The notes: a model not told the origin generated them from the letters alone. A stretch of DNA of 64,000 nt from Digitaria exilis (GCA_015342445.1 JACEFO010001880.1:744001-808000), one strand, 5' to 3'. Positions 48,356 to 60,200 are shown, numbered from the stretch's first letter. Translations and numbers: made by a program.

Positions 48356-48826
48356 GCTGCCGCTCCCGTCGTCCGACCAAACTGAGTACTATCGCTGATC
48401 AGGCGCCGTGCATCCGCAGCGACGGGAGACCGCGACAAGGGTAGAGTAGATCTGCGCGGCGCCGCGGGGTGCAATGTGATTGTTTGGCCCTCCGCCGCCG
48501 CCGCCCTTGGTGAGGACGGAGGGAGATGGGATTGGTTGGAGAGGTGGAGGAGGAGAAGCAAGGTGGTTTTTGTTTTGCGGCGGAGGCTTTGACTGTTCGA
48601 CGGGACCCGCCGCATGGGGGAAGACGCGGGGAGCGAATCGAATCGGTGCCAGAAGCCAGCCCGATGGACCCACCGACGCCTCACGCGCTGGCAAAATCTG
48701 CAAGCACAGCACAGTGGCTGGCTGACTGGCAGGCACAGGCTGGGGCGGTGGTGCGCGGCGCATGCCAACACGCGCGGCTGCCAGTTGGCTGTTGCCGACG
48801 CCCGTTGCAGGCGAGCTCGGCGATTA
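48356..48826. other. Desaturase 5' leader and promoter region
   Basis: GC-rich near the start codon. No unambiguous TATA box could be chosen. A MITE begins 472 bp upstream of the start codon. Confidence 0.35.
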
Positions 48827-48984
48827 GGCCATGTTCAGATTCCCAACTATTCACTATTCATTCTAACTTTTTACTATTCATTCAAACTTTTCACTATTCC
48901 TCCCTCATAAAAACACGTTTCCCAGCGAATGCTACAGTGTTTTTCTTATCCTATAGTGTTTTTTCCTACAATCTAAACACACCC
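48827..48984. mobile_element. Short MITE, family B copy 2 (158 bp), upstream of the desaturase
   Basis: Near full-length match to 13254-13401. Ends ggccatgttcagatt and aatctaaacacaccc are inverted. TTA flanks both sides (48824-48826 and 48985-48987), so it probably belongs to the Tourist/PIF group. Confidence 0.7.
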
Positions 48985-49182
48985 TTAGCCAACTCCTCCA
49001 GTGGTTGCAGCCGGCGAAAGCGAGGTTGCTACAAGAACACTATCAACCGCGTCTGGGAACACGTGCACGAGAGGAGGGCGAGCATTCTCGCTACCGGCAA
49101 CTGCAGCGAGCTAAGATGTTTTTAAACTGTTCGCTAACGCCCGGACGTTTGATGTGCAGACGAAGCATCGGATGGTCAAAGT

Positions 49183-49400
49183 GAAACATTGAAAAAAATA
49201 TATTGCAACATTACTGGTAAAAGTGAAACATTAGAAGAGAACATTGTAACATTGATGGTGAAAGTGAAACATTGAAACAGAAATATTGCAACACTGGTGG
49301 TGAAAGTGAAATATTGGAACAGAAATATTGCAACATTGACGGTGAAAATGAAACATTGAAGCGGAAATATTGCAACATTGAAGCAAATTGCGGCATTGAA
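49183..49400. repeat. Degenerate 42-bp tandem array (about 5 units)
   Basis: The unit contains gaaacattgaaacagaaata followed by ttgcaacattgacggtgaaagt and recurs every 42 bp. Because 42 is a multiple of three, the minus strand reads as a repeated 14-residue peptide (MLQYFCFNVSLSPS-like). This is a by-product, not evidence of a gene. Confidence 0.85.
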
Positions 49401-49565
49401 ACATTCTTCTGAAACATCACAAAAATCACATAAAATAGTTGTTGCACGGTGCCATGGTGGAAGGTGAGAGGGGATCCTATCTAGAAGGTTGTGGCAGCAT
49501 ACGGGGCCGTTGCAAAACACCGATGTAGCACCGGTTGACACATGAACAAGGGAACGGTTGAAGCA

Positions 49566-50576
49566 CTCGCTGTGGCGGACTGCCCCTAAATTAATCCAAC
49601 TTAAGTGCACCAGGGACCATCGTGAGGCATCCGTACACTTAAATAGGATTAAGCTGGAGCACCGTCGAGTCTAGCTCGATTAAACCACGTACTGTCGATC
49701 GAAACAACACGCCCACATGAAGGTGAGTCCCAGAGATTACAACATTCCAAGGTCCAAATTCAATAAGTCTTAATTCAAATTATTACAAACCAAGTTCGAA
49801 AGACATAATTAAAATTTCAGAGTTCAAAGTAGCGGAAAGTAAACAATGATCTAAACGGTGATACACGTAACATCATGGTGAAGCCGCCCATGACGCTACT
49901 CCTCACGATCCTCACCCGAGGATGGCTCCCAAGCGACAGACCAACCAGGAGGAAGCTGACTCGGCCAAGTAACGGCATTGACAGACTCAACAAAGGCATT
50001 ACCTGCAAAAATTAAGCCACAAGCAAGACTGAGTATACTAATACTCAACAAGTCTTACCCGTCAGGTGATAGCTACTTCACCAACCTTTAGACATGCAAG
50101 GCTTTCTGGCTGAGGGGTTTGTTTTGCCCAAAAGCACTATTAATGGATCCTTACTTTCAATATTTTAGCATCCAATTCTAGTAATTTAATTATTCTAGAT
50201 GAGCATCCTTTCTAAGCAATCAAGTAGTGCAATACAATTAGATACAATCATCATCTTTATCAATCTCAAGTTCCACTTGTTACTCAATGCAGCCGAGCGG
50301 GCAAGCAGTCTCATTAACCGCGAGAAGTGGACAGTTCGAACCGAATTTCACTACCTGGCTGAACATGTGCAAGTTTTTGGAAAAGGTGCATTTGTCATGA
50401 CTATTAACATGTGCAAGATGTTGACAGCTCATATCTAGTTTATGACAAATACTTATGACTTTTGAAAAGTCCTTTGGTGATGATTTCTTATCAAGGTTCA
50501 TTAAGTATTTAATTAGGCTTTAATTCCCTCTTTGTATTATCCTTAAGATATTAAACACCAAAGGTGTTACACTCAC
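49566..50576 (-). mobile_element. Solo LTR (1.0 kb) with 5-bp target duplication
   Basis: The body 49571-50571 starts tgtggcggactgcccc and ends aaacaccaaaggtgttaca. Read on the minus strand it is tgtaacaccttt...cagtccgccaca, the TG..CA form of a known style of grass LTR. Flanks are ctcgc (49566-49570) and ctcac (50572-50576), matching at 4 of 5. Sequence of the host repeat resumes on either side (gaacggttgaagca and acggttgaagagg). No internal retroelement coding region is present. Confidence 0.7.
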
Positions 50577-50875
50577 ACGGTTGAAGAGGTGTAACATTAC
50601 ATCCATAGCTCAACATCGAGGGAGTAAAACTTACAATGTCAGCGAAACACAGATATTGCATCGGTCTAAAATCCATGGAAGTTCCAGGGACGTAGCATCT
50701 GATGGGGGAGATGCAACATTACATTTACGTCGCAAAATTGAGGGAGTCAATCTTGCAACATCCACAAAACGCCAATGTTGTACGAGTTCAAAAAAACACC
50801 ACGGGAACGGTTGACGATACGTCCGATGGGATGGGGAGCAGCCGGACGTATGAGTCCTAGCATTACCGTTAAAAA

Positions 50876-52619
50876 ATACATTTAGCTGACGACATCGTCG
50901 ACCGATGGAGGAGGCCTTACTAAGTGGAACAATATTTTTACGCAAAATGTGGCCGCAATTGAGGCGTATGATGTTCTGACAGATACAAACGCAAAAAAAA
51001 AATTATTGCAGAGGAAAAGTGGCTGGAGTTGAATACTACTTGAGCACCGTTAGGCATTAGCAATAACCATCTGTGGACCCTTATGTCATTCGTGGGGCAT
51101 ACATGTCATCCTAATAACCCTTTTTTCGCTATACCTTATCTTCTCCCCCCCACACCCCCCCCTCGCCGGCACCATTCCTTCGACCAGGGCCTGGCTTGGC
51201 TCGGCTCAAGCCTCCTCTGCTGTCTGAGCTCAGTCCCTCGCTCATCCTCGGACGCAACTCTTCCCTCCCCCACTGTCTCCCCCAAGCAGAGGTCGCCCAT
51301 GGCTGAGCTTGCCCGCATCACGCGGCCAACGGCCCTGTCGCGCCTTAATCCGCTGGCCGCTCCCTACCCTAGATGGGCTTACACCTCCTCAAGCTAGATC
51401 CGCTCCTCTTGCCACGTCCACACCTCATCGTCGCCGCTACAAATCCCCGACCGCGTAAATAAAAAGAAGACGACAAGCAGATGGGGACAAAGTGGGTTCA
51501 TCCATCCTCTAGATTTGGTGGAATGGAGCATTCAAGAGGCATATTCACTCATAAGTTTGACTCAACTCATGTAACGGCCTGTTTAGTTGGTGTAAGTTAT
51601 GTGAAAAAAAATGATATTGAAAAGTGTGCCTATGAGAGGAGTTTTTTTTTTCAAACTTGCACAACTAAACAGAGCCTCAATATCAAACCGATACAACTTT
51701 AGTTTTTTTAGAAACAAGATACGTTAGCTTAGGTAAAAGAGAATAGTTAAAACTCTGATTTAGCTATTATGTACAATAAATGGCTAGCAAAAAAGTAATG
51801 GAATCCAACAGCTTATTCAAACAACCTCTCTATCCACCTACTGACAAGCGGACCCCACAAGCAGCAGGGTCAAAATCAGCTCTCCACTGGTCAAAATCAC
51901 CTCGGCCTCCTTTTCCCCTCACGGCCTCACCCTCCGTCGTCTTCCTCTCGCACTCCGCCGCGGGAAGCACCTCGCCGCCGCCTCCTCGACGTGCTTCTGC
52001 TCCGCCTGGAGCTCGCTGCTCGGCCTCCGTATCCCCGCCACCCTCCGTCGCCGCCTCACCGGGAGCTCGCTGCTCGCCGAACCGACGGGTGCCCTGTGCT
52101 GCCACTGAGAGCTTGGCCTCCGCCTCCCTCTCGCCCTCGCGCGCCGGGAGCTTAGCCCACCGCCTCCTCCCTGATGTGCTTCTGCTCCTCCGCCTCCCTC
52201 TCTCCGCCGGGAGATTGATGCTCGGCCTCCAAATCCCCGTCACCCTCCGCCGTCGGGAGTTCGCTGCCTGGGAGGGCAACTGCGACAGCGCCTGGGAGGG
52301 CAACGCACCAAAAACGGGAGCGCGTGAGAGGGCAGGGAAGCGTGGAAAGCTGGGATTGCTAGCGGCGGGGGCGAGGCAAAAATGCCGACCGCATTTGACA
52401 GGATGGCTTCAACGAAAGCAAGCGGAAGGAGATAGCGACTCTGTTGGAAGGAAGATGAACCTTAAGTTTTGGATTTTTACCTCTCTTTTGATTTACCTAT
52501 CCCTTTTGATTTAGGTCCCCTTTTGATTTACAATCTCTTGGAGTTGCTCTTAGTTGGGCTTAGCTTAACCCACTCCAACCTTCTACGAACCCATAGAAAA
52601 AAAAACTATTTCTCATCCA
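50876..52619. other. Intergenic; GC-rich blocks without an identifiable gene
   Basis: Two GC-rich blocks (about 51140-51430 and 51890-52400) give frames up to 244 codons. The translations are low-complexity Ser/Pro/Ala/Arg without domains. The second contains an imperfect internal duplication of about 150 bp (cgccgcctcctc..gacgtgcttctgctc recurs near 52170). Probably promoter-like or repeat-derived sequence. Confidence 0.4.
51576..51676. mobile_element. Mini MITE (about 101 bp)
   Basis: Ends ggcctgtttagttggtgtaagt and aaacttgcacaactaaacagagcc are inverted repeats covering nearly half the element. The centre is AT-rich. Confidence 0.55.
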
Positions 52620-52628
52620 GTTCGTTAC
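52620..52628. repeat. Left 9-bp target-site duplication (gttcgttac)
   Basis: Matches gttcattac at 56085-56093 with one difference. It flanks the FAR1-type transposon. Confidence 0.55.
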
Positions 52629-55600
52629 CCGGTTCAGATTGTCTAACTTCCTTAACAAAAGTCACAGCTGACTTTGCTTCTTCCTTTGCACGCCAGCAGC
52701 CCACGAGATACAATCTTGGCCCAATTAAAAGCCCAGTTCGTAGTGCATAGTATGGGCAGGCCTCCTACCTGGGCAAGGCGCCAGAGCAGAGTTACTTGGC
52801 GGGCAGCAGCGCTATTTGGCGGGAGAAAGCCCGCGTCGCGCCGTCGCCGGCGTCCGTGCTGCACGTCGCACCGCCGCCGCCGTCCGTGCTGCACACTTGT
52901 GTTCCCGTGATGCTTCTTCTCTACATGTAGTCCTCCCAGTGATGCTTCTTGTCTACAGGTAGGCCAAACAAATCTTTCCTCTATCACTTTATTGGTGAGC
53001 AGACTGAAAACTTCTTTTGTTTGTTCATGACTCCGCAGTATTCAGTGAGTCCTTGATCTCCCGTAAAGATTCAATGGCACAAACCAATAAGTAAGCTAGT
53101 TTATTGTCAATACTTCTTTGATTTTGTTTGCATCCAGATGGCTAGCAATAAGTATATTTATTTTTATGTAGGGAGAATGTGAGTCCTAGTTGGTTACCTC
53201 AAGTTGGTCAGAAATTTAGAAACTTGGATGATGCTTGGTCTTTCTGGGTAAATTATGGAGGTCATGTAGGTTTTGAGGTCAGAAAGAGGTACACAAATGA
53301 GAGTAAGTATGATGGAAAGGCAACTTCGTGTAGATATGTGTGTGCCAAAGAGGGTCGTCGAGCACAAGACAAGAGAGATCATAACATAAAGAATCCCCGA
53401 GCTGAAACAAGAACAGGATGTCAAGTTTGGATGGGTCTCCAATTAGATTGAGCAGAAGGAAAATATGAAGTATTTGATCTGGTGCTTGTACACAATCATG
53501 TTCTTTACTTGCCACAAACCTTCCATTTAATGTCATCCCAATGGAAGATTTCAGAAGTCCAAGCTTTTGAAATTGAGGCTGCTGATGATTCTGGAATTAG
53601 GCGAAAAGCTGCACATGAATTTGCTAGTCGCCAAGTTGGAGGATCAATGAATCTTAGCTACACTTGTCGTGATCACAAAAATTATTTGCAGAGCAGACGC
53701 CAAAGGAAATTGGCATATGGTCAGGCAGGAAGCATGTTGAAGTACTTTCAAGACAAAATCTCTGAGAACCCTTCTTTCCACTATGCTTTGCAATTGGATA
53801 TTGAAGAACAGATAACCAATATATTCTGTGCTGATGCTAAGATGATAATTGATTATGCACATTTTGGGGATGTTGTCACTTTTGACACTACTTTTGGCAC
53901 AAATAAAGAATACTGGTCTTTTGGTGTTTTTGTTGGATTCAACCATTTCAGAGAGACTGTTATTTTTGGAGCTGCTCTCTTGTTTGATGAAACAAGTCCC
54001 TCTTTTGAATGGTCGTTTAAGGCTTTTCTAGCTACACACAATGGAAAGGAACCTAAAGCTATATTCACTGATCAAGACACAGCAATGGGAAATGCTGTTA
54101 ATGAGGTATTCACAGAGGCATGGCATGGATTGTGCACCCATCATATAATGCAAAATGCAGTCAAACACTTGTGCAATAAGAAAAAAGATGAAGATCCTCT
54201 AAAAAAAGAAAGCAGGTGAAGATGAAAAACCTCATATACTCTCAGATTTTAGTGCTTGTATGTACAACATTGAGGACAAGGAAGCCTTTGAAGAAGCATT
54301 TAATGCCATGAGAAAGAAGGTGGAGAATAAGAAGACGTCATGGCTAGATAGCATCTACAAGTTCAAAGAAAAATGGGCTGAATGTTACATGAGGGATATT
54401 TTTACATTGGGAATGAGAAGTACACAATTAAGTGAGAGTTTCAATAGTGACATAAAAGATCATTTGAAATCAGATTTTGACATCATTCGAATCTTAAAGC
54501 ATTTTGAAAGAGCGGTACAAGTGAAAAGAGACAAGGAGCTAGATGGAGAATTTGAAGTTAGGAAAAAGGAACCTAGAATAAGAATGAAGACACCTATGCT
54601 ACTCCAAGCAGGCAAACTTTACACGGCCCCCATATTTGAAGCATTTCAAGCTGAATATGAAAGATCCATGGTTGCATGTGCTAGAGAGTTGGATGGAAAT
54701 AATACATATGTTATTACAATTGTGAGGTCCAATGGAGATTTCAGTTCTGAAAAAGAGCGCATAGTTGTTGGTGATCCTTTGGATCAAACGGCTTTATGTA
54801 GTTGTGAGCAATTTAAAAGGACAGGGGTATTATGCTGCCATGCTTTGAAAGTTCTTGACAAGATGGATATCAAGTTTTTACCAAGCCATTACATTCTGAA
54901 ACGTTGGACAAGGGAAGCAACGTATGGAACTATACATGACAACAAAGGAAGGAGCATTGTTGAAAATCCAAAATTGGATGCTATGCTCAGCTTTAAGTCT
55001 ATGTCCCACAAATTTCGGAATTTGGCATATCAAGCTTCAAGCTTTCCAGAATGTTGCCTATTGGTGGATAATGCACTCGACTGCCTTGCTAAACAACTGC
55101 AAGAGAAAATGTCAATCAGTGCGTCTCAAAGTATTTTGTCCGATTCATATACTGTCCACCCTGAAGTTGAACAAGATGAAGATAAGCTTATGGCTGCACG
55201 CCTGAAGAAAAAAGAGGTTCAACAAAAAAATTCAAAGCGACATAGATCTTGGCTCGATAAGACACGGAAGTACACAAAGAAAGTGCCAAATAAATCTAGC
55301 GTATATGGTGAAAATTCTTGCAATATATTGTTTGTATTAATTACTACATGCTAATTAATAAGTCTGGATGCTTTTATGCAGCAAGAAGAGAGTGGGGGTG
55401 GTGTAGAAACAGAAGTGCCGATGCAGGTTCAAAATCACAGCAATGCCTTCACAAGCTTCGCAGATTTGCTTAATGTAATTTCCATATTTCTCTATTGTAG
55501 TTTCTTTTAACTAGTTTCATCATTGCCTTATTTCATTTTTTTTTGTTCTGCAGGGTCCTAGTGAAATTGATGACATGTCTGTCCAATATCTCTTTTAAGT

Positions 55601-56084
55601 TCACATTTAGTAGTTGCTGCCACATGGGAGGCTATTTAATTATTTTGGGATGAATGTGTTGAGCACTTGCTGGAAGTTCAGAGAATCCAGTGCTAGTACT
55701 GTGAAGTTGGTGTCTTTTGGTGGAGATTCAGAATCCAGTGCTATAAAAACCCATGTTAACCTCTTATGAAGATTAATTTGGTTGTTTGGATGCAATTGTT
55801 AAAAATAGTGGGATAAAATTCTTATTTATTCTGTACTAAAACAAGTTTTTGAACTTCTGCCCCCATATTTCTCGTCTTTCCTAGGGTCTTATTCTTGCCG
55901 AAATGGGCTTTTAGCAAGCAAGCTTTGCATTGGCGCAGGCAGGGAGATGCATCCACGAACTGGGCTTTTAATTAGGCCTAGATTGCACTTGGTAGTGGGC
56001 TGCTGTGAAAACGATCCAATAGCTGGCTTGGGAAGCAGAAAAGTCAGTCGTGACTTTTGTTAAGGAAGTCAGACAATCCGAACC
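52629..56084 (+). mobile_element. FAR1-type Mutator-like transposon (about 3.5 kb), recently disabled
   Basis: Inverted repeats of about 120-135 bp (52629-52747 and 55949-56084) share ttccttaacaaaagtcac, aattaaaagcccagttcg and gattgtct. They enclose a transposase gene of the FAR1/FHY3-like Mutator branch. A 9-bp direct repeat with one mismatch flanks the arms. The left arm is followed by a GC-rich leader (to about 52900) and the right arm is preceded by the transposase 3' UTR. This is the only coding transposon in the window and could once have mobilised the two non-autonomous Mutator-like elements, although its ends do not match theirs. Confidence 0.75.
53074..55598 (+). pseudogene. FAR1/FHY3-related Mutator-like transposase, one stop and one frameshift
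   Basis: Exons 53074-53090, 53172-55300, 55382-55474 and 55554-55598 join at GT-AG sites and would span about 760 codons. Order: a FAR1 DNA-binding (WRKY-GCM1-type) domain (F-S/W-VNYGGHVGFEVRKRY, CRYVCAKEG), then the MULE transposase DDE domain (FGDVVTFDTTF, FTDQDTAMGNAV, WHGLCTHHIMQNA), then a SWIM zinc finger CSCEQFKRTGVLCCHAL, ending in a Lys-rich tail. The start MAQTN comes from a short first exon that restores frame. Two lesions are visible: an in-frame TGA near 53449, where arginine CGA is common in relatives, and a frame change in the A-rich run near 54200. Everything else is open, so inactivation is recent. Domesticated FAR1 genes look similar, but the flanking inverted repeats mark this as a transposon. 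Confidence 0.88.
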
Positions 56085-56093
56085 GTTCATTAC
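56085..56093. repeat. Right 9-bp target-site duplication (gttcattac)
   Basis: Partner of 52620-52628, abutting the right inverted repeat. Confidence 0.55.
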
Positions 56094-57297
56094 CATGCTT
56101 GTTGGGCTTTAAATATTCAGAGGCATGTACTAGACCCACAATAACGCTGGGCTTGTGAGACCGGTTGCCTCTCCTTTCTATTTTGCAGCCACACACAGGT
56201 TAGCCTTTCTCAGACGTTTTTTTTTTTCTGATTCCGGCCTTTTGCTTTGCTTTTGCCCGCGCACAGAAAGAAACGAAACCAGAGAAGGCACACCACTCGG
56301 CGAGGACGAGCACACCTGCTGAATGGAGATCTGAGAAACCTCGGACAATCTAGCGGCAGCGACCCGCCGGTGCCGTCGCCGTTGCAGCCTGAGAGCCTTC
56401 TCGTGAGAACCAGGTAGCAGTAGCACTCGCCAGCGTACGTGTCGATGATTGGTTCGCAGATGCTTACTTCGTTACTCGAGCGTCGTGGCTCGCACCGCGC
56501 GCGCTGAAAATGAAGCGAAACACGGGGTGGTAGTGGTACCGACCGCTGTCATCTCCTGGGGTGTAATTGTTGGTGACCAACCTCTAACAGGTGGCTCACG
56601 CGCGGCGCCGGTACCGCCTGCGGGCAGCGGTTGGTGAGGTCGGCTGCCGGCGTGGCACGTACTACGGATCAGGTGCCGTGGATCACCAATTCTTGTCGTG
56701 GAAAGTGCTTGATCAGGAGACAATCCGGAGCAGACATACCATTTCAGTTGTTCTTGTGCAACATGAACTCTGTGCAAGTGTGCAACTCTGCTTGTACGCC
56801 AACGCACGCTGGCACGCGGGGGGATCTACTAGACTACGACTACAAGCTAGTACTATATCGCGGCGGCGGGTGGACCCGCGCTGACGCCATCGCGGCCGTG
56901 TCTCATTAATTGGCCCAGCGCGCGCGGGTCGGCAACGGCACGCCGCCGCCGTTACGTCGTCCGATCACATTCAGTCCGCCCGCCGCGCCTCGCCGCCCGG
57001 AGACTTTCTGCGCCCCGCTGGCTCCTCCCCCACCCCGCCGCCCGCGACGGCGACGTCCACGCCCCGCCTTGCCAGCTGCGCTGCGCTCTCGACGTGTTCA
57101 GTGTCCACCTCTCACCATACACCTTCCTTCCCCGACCCCGTCCAGTCCGCCGCTCCCAGTCCGGTCGCGCCCGAGCCCAGCAAGCAACAACCTCTCATCT
57201 ACTGCTCCATGTCACCACCCATAAAGAAAGAAACGAAACTCCCCGCCCGCACCCAACCGGCACGCCGCGTCCGGCACAACCGGTCCCGTTCCGAGCC
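56094..57297. other. Upstream region and 5' leader of the receptor kinase
   Basis: AT-rich to mixed sequence becomes strongly C-rich from about 56930, typical of a grass 5' UTR with many CCG/CCCC runs. No TATA box could be assigned. The open frame extending upstream from the start codon lacks signal-peptide character and is treated as untranslated. Confidence 0.4.
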
Positions 57298-60200
57298 ATG
57301 GCGCTCGCGCTCCACCTCGAGCTCGGGCTCGCCCTCGCGCTCGTCCTGGCGCTCTGCCCCTTGGCGTCCATGGCGGACCCGCGGACGTCCGTGGCGGGGC
57401 AGAGGTGCGCGGACGGCGCGGCCGTGTCCGGCTCCACGCTGGCCAACAACTTCGTCCCGGCCATGGACGACCTCAACACCAACGTCAGCGCGCACGGCTA
57501 CGGGACCTCCGCCGTCGGCGGCCCGGGGGGGCCCAACACCGTCTTCGGCCTCGGCCAGTGCCTCCGCGACCTCTCCCCCATAGACTGCAAGCTCTGCTTC
57601 GCCGAGGTGCGCTCGCTGCTCCCCAAGTGCTACCCGCGCGTCGGGGGCAGGCTCTACCTCGACGGCTGCTTCGGGAGGTACGCCAACTACTCCTTCTTCG
57701 GCGAGGCCCTCGACGCCTCCGCCGACGCCGCCGTCTGCGGCGTCTCCGGCTCCGGCGCCGAGGGCGGGGGGAACAACTACACCGGCGACGGCGGCCCGCG
57801 GGCGTTCGGGGCCGCCGTGCGCGCCGCGCTGGCGAACGTCACCGCGGCGGCGGCGGCGCCGGGGAGCGAGGGGTTCGGGGCCGGGTCGGACGAGTCCGGC
57901 GGCGCCACGGCGTTCGCGCTCGCGCAGTGCTGGGAGAGCCTCAACGGCACCGCGTGCGCCCAGTGCCTCCGCGCCGCGTCCGACGCCGTGGCGGCGTGCG
58001 CGCCGGCGACGGAGGGCCGCGCGCTCTTCACCGGCTGCTACCTCCGCTACTCCACGCGACTGTTCTGGAATGTCAACGGGACGGGGGGATCGGACTCGTC
58101 AGAAGGTAGGGACAATTCAAATTCGCATGGTACCACACTATTCATTGGGTTGGCTGCCCTGCTCTGCTGCGGTGTGCTTGGAATTGCTCCTCGCATTGGC
58201 ATACTATCTTGACTTTTTTTGCGCCTGAGTGTTGCCCAATTCAATTCTATGCTGCTCAATCTTGACTGTATTCAGCGTCTGATCACGTTATCTTTTTGTC
58301 GCGTTGAAATAAATTAAGCAGAATAAATGCTTGTTTACATCATGGTTAGTTAACCTCACTTTGACTGGAAATGTGAGGAATGAATAAACTCAAAGGAGAT
58401 GGTTCACTTTTGGCGTCTGCTAGAATGCAGGGTATTACCCAAACCAGTAACTAGTTTTGGATCGACTTTGACCAAATCATTTGCTGGCTTTCTCAATGGC
58501 ATTGTCAAGGCGTTAAGCAATGTATCTGCTGAAACAATTGTTTAGGTGGTTATATTCTGAGCTAGAAAGAAAGCCAACAAAGTTACCACAACGTCAGTGC
58601 ATATGTATTGAATAGTCTAGTTACTTATCATTGTCTATCCATAGTCTCCCTGTTATGGATTGGCTGGCCCATAACACTCCCTCATTTCCTTTGATAAAGA
58701 AAAACTGACAGTTTCTCACTATCAACTGTTACTATTTATGTAATCACTACTTTTTTGGGGAAAAAAATCTTGATTTGACTAATAACCTTGAATATCCAGC
58801 TGCGCCTTTTGTTTAATTTAGCTGTTTATTTTTTTTATTTTTTTTTTTGCTGAAACTCATGCCTATGTAGGAAACAATGGTGTCATTTGGATATTGGTGG
58901 GTTCCTTTCTTGGTGCTTTTGCAGTTGCCCTCATTATTGCTTTTCTGGTATGGAAGAAACGAAATCTCAGGAGAAAAAACAGAAGCAACTCATTTATAGG
59001 TCAGTTTCAGATTTAAAAATGTTTGGTAGTTGTTGGATTTCCTTCTTCATATCATTGACATGTTTCTAACGAACTACAGATATGTATGGAGATGGACTCT
59101 CTGTGAGAATTGTGCAATCTAGTTTGAATTTCAAATATGAAGAGTTAAGAAAAGCAACAAATTACTTTGGTCCATCAAATAAACTTGGTCAAGGAAGCTA
59201 CGGAGCTGTTTACAAGGTATACAAGTTTACTTAAACTGAAATCTTAGTTTGATTTTCCCAGCGGTGGGTTAAGAATGAAAAACTGAAACTTTGTCATCGA
59301 TCCTAACTCTGTAGGCTGTTCTTCCGGATGGTAGGGAAGTAGCTGTCAAGAGACTATTCCTAAATACGAGGCAGTGGGTCGATCAGTTTTTCAATGAAGT
59401 CGACCTAATAAGTCAAGTCCGTCATAAGAATCTAGTTAAGTTGCTTGGCTGCAGCATGAATGGTCCAGAGAGTTTGCTTGTTTATGAATACTACTTCAAC
59501 AAGAGCCTTGATCTCTTCTTGTTTGGTAAGCCCACGATGTGGCGATGTCCATCACTATTTTTTCCCATTTATTTTTTGGTACCTTTCTTTGAAGAGTGCA
59601 GAAATATGATCGAAAGTGACTAGAATTGGTTTAGAATTATTCAACCAGTATGTTCATCAGTCAAAATTATTCTTTTGGTAATATATATCTTATTGGATGG
59701 TTTTAGTGAGGCGAAATTCTTTCCACACATGTAATAATAAATTTCACTCACAACTGACTTGTCTGCCCACAACGTCTTTCTTGGCAATCTTTAAAATCAC
59801 AATTTCCATGGCAAGGTCCAGGAAAAGCTACAAAATCTACTGCTAGCTAACGTGGAAGCTATCCATCATGTCTTAATATTAAAAAAAATGAATGAAATAA
59901 TTGCTCAACAAAATGAATTAAGTAGATAGCATAATTAACATTTTAAGGAGCTATCTGAATAAGTTATTCTACTTCATGTTTCGATTTAAATAATTCATAT
60001 GATTGTCCTATGCTCTGCTTAGAACACACTCTTCTGTTTTGCAAGCTTTTCGTATGGAAAATTATAATAGTAGTTCAAAATTACAATAACTACTTATCTT
60101 GTATCATTCTCTCAGATACAAGTCGAAGAAGAAATTTAACTTGGAATCTCAGGGTGGATATTATTCAAGGCATTGCTGAGGGACTTTCTTATCTCCATGA

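Larger units (their letters stand above)
49110..50875. mobile_element. Unclassified TIR-like element interrupted by a solo LTR
   Basis: Near the left edge gtttttaaactgttcgctaacgcccggacg, and near the right edge the inverse of ccggacgtatgagtcctagcattaccgttaaaaa, share ttttta, gcta and gtccgg blocks. Both sides hold atgttgcaatat-type motifs (49190-49400 and 50580-50780). Together these suggest one element of about 0.77 kb split by the LTR at 49571-50571. No clean target duplication and no transposase. Confidence 0.4.

Noticed and set aside
46944..48380. 478-codon minus-strand frame overlapping the desaturase
   Set aside because: It is a frame-shifted reading of the same gene, dominated by Arg, Pro and Gly, without motifs.
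46967..48385. 472-codon plus-strand open frame over the desaturase
   Set aside because: It is the antisense shadow of a very GC-rich gene: composition is Arg/Glu/Val/Gly-rich, with no domain, and the opposite strand encodes a complete desaturase.
49176..49610. 144-codon minus-strand frame with repeated 14-residue peptides
   Set aside because: Produced by a 42-bp DNA tandem array; the repeat length is a multiple of three, so the frame stays open by chance.
51780..52514. 244-codon plus-strand frame
   Set aside because: Low-complexity Ser/Pro/Ala/Arg translation with internal duplicated GC-rich DNA and no domain or splice signals supporting a gene.
57094..57297. Upstream extension of the receptor kinase to an earlier Met
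   Set aside because: The extra residues are Pro/Arg/His-rich and would mask the signal peptide beginning at 57298; treated as 5' UTR.
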